8,947 nucleotides of DNA from Bifidobacteriaceae bacterium. GTDB lineage: Bacteria; Actinomycetota; Actinomycetes; Actinomycetales; WQXJ01. How positions within the stretch are numbered: the stretch's first letter is position 1; each line of letters begins with the position of its first letter. The notes under the pieces are model-generated. The model did not search any database. It was given only the letters and a program-made list of their open reading frames with translations, and was not told the DNA's origin. A program made the position numbers and the translations under genes. Where the stretch lies: NCBI GenBank assembly GCA_031266115.1, contig JAISBQ010000163.1, positions 1 through 8,947 of the forward strand. The letters run 5' to 3'. Positions 1-5,056 of the stretch are shown in pieces.

Positions 1-163
1 GGGAACTATTGGCGGTCACAGATGGTTGCGCTCGTCATGAGTCAACCGCTCACCATTGTCACGGTGGTACCAACCCCAACGACCGGCTTCTTATTCCGTT
101 TTCGCCCGAAGCTGACGCATTCCCCTAACGGCGGGAATCGCGCCTGGTGGTGCGAGGAGTCTG
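1..163. other. Non-coding edge region of lower GC
   Basis: I see no convincing gene here. Bases 1-120 are about 56% G+C, against about 77% in the 60-base line starting at 181, so the composition differs sharply from the neighbouring gene. One plus-strand frame stays open from base 1 into the antisense of the nitroreductase gene, but it has no good ribosome binding site and no recognisable protein motif. The region lies downstream of the nitroreductase stop codon. It could be the end of a transferred or mobile segment that continues left of the window, but no transposase and no clear terminal inverted repeat is visible. Confidence 0.4.
119..138 (-). terminator. Weak candidate terminator hairpin after the nitroreductase gene
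   Basis: ATTCCC (119-124) and GGGAAT (133-138) form a 6-bp inverted repeat around an 8-base loop. It lies 25 bases past the nitroreductase stop codon on the minus strand, where a terminator for the dehydrogenase-mntH-nitroreductase unit would be expected. No run of T follows it on the minus strand, so it is not a canonical intrinsic terminator, and a 6-bp match could arise by chance. Confidence 0.22.
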
Positions 164-895
164 TTATGAACGGTGGCCGGAGTGGGCGGAGCCGATGGTT
201 CGGACCACGTCGGCGAGGGGCCGGCGGATCGCCGGGCGGTGGGGTTCGCCCAGGCGGTAGCCAAGGGCGACCATGACGGCGAGGCGTTCGGTGGCCGGAT
301 CGATGGCGCCGGCATCGGCGAGGATGGCGTCCGCCTCCGCGTACACCATGCCTTCCAACGCGCACGAGTCGATCCCGATCATGGCGCCGGCGGTCATGAG
401 ATTCCCCAGCACGATGTAGGCCTGGCGGGCCGCCCAGTCGAACATGGCGCGCTCGTTGCCCCACGCGCCGTAGCGCGTCGAGAGGAAGTCGCCGAACCGC
501 TCGCACCAGGTGCCGAACTCGCTCTCGGGCAACCCTTGGACCTCGACCTTGACGTGCCGGTTCTGGACGGAATCGGGGCGGATGGCCGCCGCGGTGTTCG
601 CGGTGATGGCGAGCAGATGGGAGGCGTCGACCATCTGGGCGGCCACGCCGCCCGCCTTGGCGACCAGATCGGCCCGAAGCTGCCGATCGGCGAGGACGAG
701 GATCCGGAACGGTTCCAGACCGTGGGAGGTGGGGCTCAGGCGAGCGATCTCGAAAAGGAAATCGACGTCATCGTCGGGGATTGTTCGGGCCGGATCGAAG
801 GCCTTGGTGGCGCGGCGGGAGCGGAAGGCGGCCAAGGTGGCCTGCCTGGCGTGGGCGTGGGCATCAGCGGCGGTGGGTGTGGTCATGGCGGCCAC
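164..895 (-). CDS. Nitroreductase-family NAD(P)H-dependent flavin oxidoreductase
   Basis: This 243-residue protein matches the FMN-dependent nitroreductase fold (NfsB/YdgI-like), cytoplasmic homodimers that pass electrons from NAD(P)H to nitro compounds, quinones or other acceptors. The physiological substrate cannot be told from sequence. Visible family motifs are an N-terminal RRATKAFD, whose basic residues contact the FMN phosphate, SPTSHGLEPFRILVL in the position of the usual APSS-GLQPW segment, GIDSCALEG near residue 180, matching the usual G-D-(S/A)-C-P-M-E-G segment, and ALGYRLGEPHRPAIRRPL near the C-terminus. Length is a little above the usual 200-220. The start is a GTG at 895, with an ATG three codons later at 886; neither has a strong ribosome binding site, so the first three residues are uncertain. 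It begins 24 bases after the mntH stop and is probably co-transcribed with it. Confidence 0.88.
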   Translation of the reverse strand: MAAMTTPTAADAHAHARQATLAAFRSRRATKAFDPARTIPDDDVDFLFEIARLSPTSHGLEPFRILVLADRQLRADLVAKAGGVAAQMVDASHLLAITANTAAAIRPDSVQNRHVKVEVQGLPESEFGTWCERFGDFLSTRYGAWGNERAMFDWAARQAYIVLGNLMTAGAMIGIDSCALEGMVYAEADAILADAGAIDPATERLAVMVALGYRLGEPHRPAIRRPLADVVRTIGSAHSGHRS

Positions 896-919
896 TGTAG
901 CCGCGACGCCTCGCGACGG

Positions 920-2167
920 TCAGGCTAGCGACATCGCCATCTGGCCGAGGAGAACGACATTGAGGGCGACGATGGCGGCCGTTGCCGCCCACGCAAGGGT
1001 GGCGGTCAGCCGGGTGTTGGCGTCCGCACCCATCACCGAGCGGCGGCCTGTGAGTACCACCAGCGGTACTAGGGCGAAGGGGATGCCGAACGACAGGACC
1101 ACCTGGCTGACTACCAGAGCCCAGGTGGGCGACGCCCCGACACCCAACACGATCAACGCGGGCACCACGGTGATCGCCCTGCGCGCCAGCAACGGCACCC
1201 GCACTCGCAGGAGCCCTTCCATCACCTCCGAGCCCGCATAACACCCCACCGAGGTTGACGCCAGCCCCGAGGCGAGCAAACCGACGGCGAAGATCACCCC
1301 AATCGCCGGTCCCAGATTGGCGACGATGGCGGCGTACGCCCCTTCGATGGAATCGGTGCCGTCCACGCCGCGCAGGGTGGTGGCCGCGAGCGCCAACATG
1401 GCGATGTTCACCCCGCCGGCGATCACCAGTGCGGTGGCGACATCCCAGCGGGTGGCGCGCAGGAGGTGACGGCGTTCGGCTGGATCCGGGGCGTGGCCGT
1501 GGCGGTCACGGGTCAAGGACGAGTGCAGATACACCGCGTGGGGCATGACGGTGGCGCCGAGCATCGACGCGGCGAGCAGGACCGAATCGGAGCCGGCGAA
1601 GCGCGGAACGAGCCCGCGGGCAAGATCGGGCAGGTAGACCGGGGACACGAACAGGCCAGCCACGAATCCGACGGTGATGATGACGAGAAGTCCAGTGACC
1701 ACGAACTCGAAGGGGCGCTGGCCGCGCCGCGACTGCACGGCCAGCAGACCCATGGAGGCAACGGCTGTCACGAGCCCGCCGATCAGCAGGGGTAGACCGA
1801 ACAGCAGGTGCAACGCGAGGGCGCCGCCGATCACCTCGGCGAGGTCGGTGGCGATCGCGATGACCTCCGCCTGAGCCCAGAACGCGAGCCTGCCGGCGCG
1901 GGGCAGGTGCCTGGCGATGAGCTGGGGCAGGGAGTGCCCGGTCACGAGCCCGAGCTTGGCGGACAGGTACTGGACCAGGCAGGCCATGACGTTGGCGAGG
2001 ACCAGGACCCATATCAGGGTGTAGCCGTAGCGCGCGCCGGCGGTCAGGTTGGCGGCAACATTGCCGGGATCGACGTACGCGACGGCCGCGACGAACGCAG
2101 GACCAAGGAGGTGGGCGATGCGCGGGGTCGGCCGGCCTGCCATGGGTGTGGTGACGTCAAGACCCAC
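920..2167 (-). CDS. mntH: Nramp-family Mn2+/divalent metal cation transporter (MntH)
   Basis: This 415-residue integral membrane protein has the features of Nramp proton-coupled transporters, which import Mn2+ and often Fe2+ across the cytoplasmic membrane. The metal-binding DPGN of helix 1 is at residues 33-36 (AVAYVDPGNVAAN). The helix-6 MPH motif is at 208-210 (GATVMPHAVYLHS). A conserved helix-4 segment, ATDLAEVIGGALALHLLFG, lies around residue 107. The helix-10 segment reads ASGLASTSVG, with Leu where some Nramps have Gln; I recall Leu in other functional MntH proteins as well. About eleven hydrophobic segments fit the family. The frame stays open upstream to 2398, but I chose the GTG at 2167 because it has AAGGGG 7 bases upstream and puts DPGN at the usual distance from the N-terminus; ATG 2143 is the alternative. 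It lies 49 bases after the dehydrogenase gene. No MntR or Fur box was recognised. Confidence 0.93.
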   Translation of the reverse strand: MGLDVTTPMAGRPTPRIAHLLGPAFVAAVAYVDPGNVAANLTAGARYGYTLIWVLVLANVMACLVQYLSAKLGLVTGHSLPQLIARHLPRAGRLAFWAQAEVIAIATDLAEVIGGALALHLLFGLPLLIGGLVTAVASMGLLAVQSRRGQRPFEFVVTGLLVIITVGFVAGLFVSPVYLPDLARGLVPRFAGSDSVLLAASMLGATVMPHAVYLHSSLTRDRHGHAPDPAERRHLLRATRWDVATALVIAGGVNIAMLALAATTLRGVDGTDSIEGAYAAIVANLGPAIGVIFAVGLLASGLASTSVGCYAGSEVMEGLLRVRVPLLARRAITVVPALIVLGVGASPTWALVVSQVVLSFGIPFALVPLVVLTGRRSVMGADANTRLTATLAWAATAAIVALNVVLLGQMAMSLA

Positions 2168-2174
2168 CGATGCG

Positions 2175-2180
2175 CCCCTT
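2175..2180 (-). promoter_or_regulatory. Ribosome binding site that fixes the mntH start
   Basis: AAGGGG on the minus strand lies 7 bases before the GTG at 2167. It supports this start over the much longer open frame that runs back to 2398, which would add 77 Arg/Pro/Ser-rich residues unlike any Nramp N-terminus and overlap the dehydrogenase gene. Confidence 0.7.
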
Positions 2181-2216
2181 AGTGCCGGTGAAGGAAGAAG
2201 CTCGTATCCGACGAAC

Positions 2217-3248
2217 CTAGCCGATAGCTGTGGCGTCCCGTCGGGCCTCAGGGCCTGTCTTGGAGCCCGTCGTGGGGCGGGGTGTGGGCGGAGGCAGGGC
2301 GGCGAGTGGGATGAGGTTGTCGGGGGTCTCGCCGCGCGCCATCGCCTCCATGCCGGCTCCCATGACCTGGATGATTCGGCCGAAGGAGCCACGGGCAAAC
2401 CCGCCTACGTGGGGGGTGAGAATGAGGTTCGGGGCGTCCCACAGTGGATGGTTCGCGGGCAGGGGTTCCGGATCGGTGACATCGATCCCCGCGGCGATCC
2501 TGCCGGTGGCCAGTTCGCGCACTAGGGCGTCGGTGTCCACGATCCCGCCGCGTCCCACGTTGACGAGGATCCCGCCATCGGGGATTGCGGCCAGGAACGC
2601 TGCATCTGCGAGTCGGCGCAATTCGGCACTCATCGGCAGGGCGATCACCACGGCGTAGGCTCCCGCGAGCCAGGCGCCGACTTCGCTGAGCGCGTGGACA
2701 TCGCCGCGGGCTGTGCGGGCGAACAGCACCGGGTCAGCTTCCATCGCGGTGGCAATCCTGGCGATCCGGCGGCCCAGATCTCCCGCCCCGAGTACGAGGA
2801 TCCGCGCTCCCTGCATCGACCCCGACACCCCGTAGACCCAATTGTGCTGCCTCTTGGCTGCCTCGAAGGCCACAAACTTCTTGGTGTGCGCGAGGATCAT
2901 CGCAATGGCCATCTCCGCGGTCGAGCCCCCGTGTGCGCCGCGAGCGTTGACGATCGACACTCCCTCGTATCGCTGGGCGACATGGTCATAGCCGGCGCTG
3001 GTCATGAAGATCGTCTCGAGCGTGGCGACGGCGTCGAAGTACGGCCGCAGGGCTTGCCAATGGTTCGCCTCGGAGACGATGGCGCGCGCCCCTTGGGCCT
3101 GAGGTGGCGCCGGTTCTCCCATTCGCACCACCACGGGCTCCACCAGCGCGAATGCGCTCAACTCGCGGACAAACCGTGTCCGGGGCACGAGAACTTTCAT
3201 CCGGGGCACGGGCCGGCCCGGCTGCAGATGCGAGGGCTGGGGCGTCAT
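2217..3248 (-). CDS. D-isomer-specific 2-hydroxyacid dehydrogenase family protein
   Basis: This 343-residue cytoplasmic enzyme belongs to the D-2-hydroxyacid dehydrogenases, which interconvert 2-oxoacids and D-2-hydroxyacids with a nicotinamide cofactor (glyoxylate/hydroxypyruvate reductase, D-lactate dehydrogenase, phosphoglycerate dehydrogenase). The Rossmann motif GAGDLG is at residues 154-159. The catalytic set is complete: Arg233 in NVGRGGIVD, Glu261 in DVTDPEPLP and His280 in LTPHVGGF. After the second Rossmann strand the sequence reads LFARTARGD, with Arg and Thr where NAD enzymes usually have Asp, so I infer a preference for NADP(H). There is no ACT domain, so it is not a full-length SerA; the last 25 residues are Pro/Arg-rich and probably disordered. 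The ATG at 3248 is chosen because GAAGGGA lies just upstream; ATG 3200 (MKVLVP) fits family length but has no ribosome binding site. The substrate is unknown. It probably leads the unit with mntH and the nitroreductase. Confidence 0.88.
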   Translation of the reverse strand: MTPQPSHLQPGRPVPRMKVLVPRTRFVRELSAFALVEPVVVRMGEPAPPQAQGARAIVSEANHWQALRPYFDAVATLETIFMTSAGYDHVAQRYEGVSIVNARGAHGGSTAEMAIAMILAHTKKFVAFEAAKRQHNWVYGVSGSMQGARILVLGAGDLGRRIARIATAMEADPVLFARTARGDVHALSEVGAWLAGAYAVVIALPMSAELRRLADAAFLAAIPDGGILVNVGRGGIVDTDALVRELATGRIAAGIDVTDPEPLPANHPLWDAPNLILTPHVGGFARGSFGRIIQVMGAGMEAMARGETPDNLIPLAALPPPTPRPTTGSKTGPEARRDATAIG

Positions 3249-3252
3249 CGCT

Positions 3253-3259
3253 TCCCTTC
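3253..3259 (-). promoter_or_regulatory. Ribosome binding site that decides the dehydrogenase start
   Basis: GAAGGGA on the minus strand ends 4 bases before ATG 3248, with the AAGG core 6 bases away. It favours this start over the internal ATG at 3200, which is preceded only by G/C-rich sequence without a purine-rich core. Confidence 0.6.
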
Positions 3260-3365
3260 GAGGTGGTGGCGTCTTGCGAATCGGGCGGTGGCAGCATACA
3301 GCCCCGCCGCGACAAGCTGACCGCGTGATGGACGCAGGTCGGCGGCGGTCACACAGGCCAGGTTA

Positions 3366-3435
3366 TGTGTCGAGTTTCAGGTTTGCGGGCTCTGGGAGGC
3401 GGTTTCGGCCCGGAAAGGTGAAACTCGACGTCACA
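3366..3435. repeat. Palindromic repeat element, copy A (hairpin)
   Basis: TCGAGTTTCA (3370-3379) and TGAAACTCGA (3419-3428) are a perfect 10-bp inverted repeat around a 39-base loop. The stem extends outward through TGTG (3366-3369) and CACA (3432-3435) across a 3-base bulge. Inside the loop, TTTC and GAAA form a smaller hairpin around GGCCCG. Bases 3375-3433 match copy B at 4328-4386 in the same orientation at 48 of 59 positions without gaps; the 20 bases from 3408 to 3427 are identical in both. The element lies 22 bases past the end of vapC, in the gap before the dehydrogenase gene. It resembles a REP/MITE-type dispersed repeat, but only two copies are visible. It could also act as a transcript-end structure for vapBC. 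Confidence 0.75.
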
Positions 3436-3456
3436 TCCGGCCCCGAATGCCGCGGA

Positions 3457-3873
3457 TTACGGGAGTCTGAGGCCGTCGCGGACGTAGTGGGCGGCGGCGT
3501 GGTCTGCGGTGAGGAAGATCGTGCCGGTCTGGATGGCTTGCCAGATGAGCAGACGATCGAACGGATCCTTGGTGCGTCTGGGGAGGCGATGACTGGTGGC
3601 GAAGGTGTCGGAGGTGACCGGGGATTCACGGAAGCCGGCGTCGCGGATCACGTGCGTGAGTTCGTCCGGGGTATGGCCGCCAAGGTTCAGCTTCCCCAGG
3701 GCGTACTTGATGGAGATTTCCCACATGCTGACCGGGCTGAAACCGACCGTGTTGCTTGGATCGGACAGAATCTGGACGATGGCGTTCGGCAAGCGGCCAG
3801 GGTCCGTGGTTGCCCAGATGAGGACGTGAGTGTCCGCGAGGTAGCGCGTCTCAGGCCTCAAGGAATTGCTCAT
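3457..3873 (-). CDS. vapC: PIN-domain ribonuclease toxin (VapC-like)
   Basis: This 138-residue protein is a PIN-domain toxin of a type II toxin-antitoxin pair, a Mg/Mn-dependent RNase that cleaves RNA (often tRNA or rRNA) when its antitoxin is lost. The acidic catalytic set is complete: Asp14 in YLADTHVLIW, Glu52 in SMWEISIKYALGKL, Asp103 and Asp106 in TKDPFDRLLIWQA, and Asp124 in FLTADHA. The WEISIK and DPFDR(L/M)(L/I) motifs are typical of the subgroup paired with Phd/YefM-type antitoxins. The ATG at 3873 has GGGA 9 bases upstream and overlaps the end of the antitoxin gene by 23 bases. A TTG at 3861 is a possible shorter start, since most relatives begin just before the YLADTH strand. No residue is missing, so the toxin is probably active. 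The RNA target cannot be predicted. Confidence 0.9.
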   Translation of the reverse strand: MSNSLRPETRYLADTHVLIWATTDPGRLPNAIVQILSDPSNTVGFSPVSMWEISIKYALGKLNLGGHTPDELTHVIRDAGFRESPVTSDTFATSHRLPRRTKDPFDRLLIWQAIQTGTIFLTADHAAAHYVRDGLRLP

Positions 3874-4093
3874 CGCTCAGTTCCCATTGCGGGTCCTCGG
3901 GTGTGTCAGGCGTCCAGGCTGCTGCGAGGCCGAGGCGAATTCCCTGCCCGGTCCTATAGGCAGAGATCGGGATCAGCGCCGCGACCGGTTCCCGGCCAAC
4001 TCCTCGGGTCACGATGACATCGTGACCCTTGGTGACGTCCTGAATGAGTTGCGAGAACCGCGCTTTCGCCTCAGCGATGGGAACTGTGGTCAC
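3851..4093 (-). CDS. vapB: Phd/YefM-family antitoxin
   Basis: This 80-residue protein has the N-terminal layout of Phd/YefM antitoxins: TTVPIAEAKARFSQLIQDV, then a basic turn and DVIVTRGVGREPVAALIPISAY. This part folds as a DNA-binding dimer that represses its own promoter. The C-terminal 30 residues, acidic and ending DEQFLEA, would be the toxin-binding tail. It is the first gene of the pair and overlaps the PIN toxin by 23 bases, an arrangement that couples translation. The start is a GTG at 4093 with GGTAGG 8 bases upstream. Its product should neutralise the toxin and autoregulate, possibly through the direct repeat 24 bases upstream of the start. I use vapB for position opposite vapC; by family it is Phd/YefM rather than AbrB-type VapB. 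Confidence 0.88.
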   Translation of the reverse strand: MTTVPIAEAKARFSQLIQDVTKGHDVIVTRGVGREPVAALIPISAYRTGQGIRLGLAAAWTPDTPEDPQWELSDEQFLEA

Positions 4094-4116
4094 CGAGCGA
4101 GCCTACCAGGACGGGG

Positions 4117-4132
4117 CTAGTCAGACTAGTCA
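4117..4132. promoter_or_regulatory. Tandem CTAGTCA repeat, candidate antitoxin operator
   Basis: CTAGTCA occurs twice, at 4117-4123 and 4126-4132, separated by GA. Because CTAG is self-complementary, the unit also reads as an inverted pair of CTAG cores. It ends 24 bases before the antitoxin GTG, and TAGTCT on the minus strand inside it (4128-4123) could serve as a -10 box. This is where an autorepressing Phd/YefM dimer would be expected to bind. The assignment is inference from position and symmetry. Confidence 0.4.
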
Positions 4133-4327
4133 CAAGGACATCCGTATCAGTGCCGTAAGCGGGTGGTGACCAGTGGTTTGGCTGGTGAATGATGCGTGCG
4201 GAGACTGGTTAGGAGTTCTGTGGGCCCCGTGTGACCGCCAGTCATGTGCGGGTGTGTGGGGAAGCTGGGTGCCGCGGTGACCGCCATGGTGGGTTGGTCG
4301 TGTGAGTGGGGGTGGGACTGGGCCGCC

Positions 4328-4386
4328 TTTCAGGTTTGGGGGCCAGATCGGCCGGTTTCAGCCCGGAAAGGTGAAACTCGCCGTCA
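4328..4386. repeat. Dispersed repeat element, copy B
   Basis: These 59 bases match 3375-3433 in the same orientation at 48 positions with no gaps: 11 identical bases at the left, a diverged 14-base middle, then 33 bases with only two differences. The inner TTTC/GAAA hairpin is kept. The outer left arm is diverged (GGCCGCC before TTTCA), so the long stem of copy A cannot form; a CCTTTC (4326-4331) with GAAAGG (4366-4371) pairing is possible instead. It sits 127 bases before the hypC start, so it could lie in the hyp leader transcript. With copy A it brackets the toxin-antitoxin pair. Confidence 0.7.
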
Positions 4387-4513
4387 TTCCGCGTGGACCC
4401 GCGCGGGTGGGTCGCGCCGTTCGGTGCGGTGGTCCGTAGTATTCGAGGCGGACCGACGATGGCGGCCCGGACGCGACCGCCGCGCGCCATCAGTGTGTTG
4501 TGGGGAGGGGCGT

Positions 4514-5056
4514 ATGTGTCTGGCGGTGCCCGGACGGATTGCCGAGGTGTGGCGCGAGGGCCAAGCCCTGCTGTCCTGGGTGGACAGCGCCGGCACGAGG
4601 CGGCGCGTGTGCCTGGACGCGGTGGGCGAGGCGGCGGTGGGCGACTACGTCATTGTCCACGCTGGATACGCGCTGACCAGGCTCGACGCTGGCGAGGCCG
4701 CGAGCGTTGTGGCGATGATGACAGGTGAAGGACTGCTCCCGGACTCCACGGCCGACGGTCCGCGCCAGGAGTGTCCGCCTGACGATGACGACCGGCCCGC
4801 CGCCGACGGCGCAGATGTGTCTCACGGTGGGGTGTGTCGCGACGACGTGTGCGTCACGTGCAGCGATGAGGGCCGGCCCGGGGAGGTGGTCGCGGCGCCG
4901 AGTGGAGCGTGGGATCCTGCCGTGGTGCGAACAGATACGGGCATTGAGGAGGTCGACGTCACTCTGGTGGGCGCGGTGGTGCCCGGTGACCGGGTGCTCA
5001 TCCATGCCGGGACCGCCATCGGGCGGCTCGATCCCGCGAGCGAGGTGGCCCGGTGA
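4514..5056 (+). CDS. hypC: Two-domain HypC/HupF-type hydrogenase maturation chaperone
   Basis: This 180-residue protein is a fusion. Residues 1-70 are a normal HypC: MCLAVPGRIAEV with the essential Cys2, and VGDYVIVHAGYALTRLD, the family signature. HypC binds HypD and delivers the Fe(CN)2CO group to the hydrogenase large subunit. An acidic, probably flexible linker follows (about 71-104, with DDDD). Residues 105-180 form a second HypC/HupF-like domain: C-x4-C-x2-C-SDEG (Cys108, Cys113, Cys116), then VDVTLVGAVVPGDRVLIHAGTAIGRLD, which repeats the signature but has no Met-Cys start. Normal HypC is 75-95 residues, so this is about double length. I recall separate CxTCSDE-type HupF proteins beside some hydrogenases; how common the fusion is I do not know. 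The ATG has GGGGAGGGG upstream (GGAGG 5 bases away). It opens the operon and overlaps hypE by 4 bases. Confidence 0.85.
   Translation: MCLAVPGRIAEVWREGQALLSWVDSAGTRRRVCLDAVGEAAVGDYVIVHAGYALTRLDAGEAASVVAMMTGEGLLPDSTADGPRQECPPDDDDRPAADGADVSHGGVCRDDVCVTCSDEGRPGEVVAAPSGAWDPAVVRTDTGIEEVDVTLVGAVVPGDRVLIHAGTAIGRLDPASEVAR

Larger units (their letters stand above)
4094..4513. other. Divergent intergenic region between the toxin-antitoxin pair and the hyp operon
   Basis: This 420-base gap must hold the promoters of both the minus-strand antitoxin-toxin pair and the plus-strand hyp operon. I can identify a tandem direct repeat near the antitoxin start (4117-4132), repeat copy B (4328-4386) and the hypC ribosome binding site (4502-4510). 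A plus-strand frame is open from 4244 into hypC, but its residues look like translated repeat and spacer, so I do not call it coding. TAGTAT at 4437-4442 could be a -10 for hyp, but it has no convincing -35 partner. Bases 4133-4327 show nothing I recognise. Confidence 0.5.

Noticed and set aside
173..928. Long plus-strand open frame opposite the nitroreductase
   Set aside because: Gly/Asp-rich low-complexity antisense translation; the minus strand has clear nitroreductase motifs.
2168..2398. Extension of mntH to an upstream start at 2398
   Set aside because: It would add 77 residues unlike any Nramp protein and overlap the dehydrogenase gene. The GTG at 2167 has a good ribosome binding site.
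3293..3298. TATGCT on the minus strand as a -10 box for the dehydrogenase gene
   Set aside because: Position, 45 bases before the ATG, is plausible, but no -35 hexamer sits at a suitable spacing, so it is no better than chance.
4203..4243. GACTGG ... CCAGTC inverted repeat in the divergent gap
   Set aside because: A 6-bp stem with a 29-base loop is expected by chance and has no supporting context.
3366..4386. The two repeats as a CRISPR array
   Set aside because: There are only two copies 953 bases apart with genes between them, no regular spacers and no cas genes.
4437..4442. TAGTAT as a -10 box for the hyp operon
   Set aside because: It matches the consensus at four of six bases and has no -35 partner 16-18 bases upstream.
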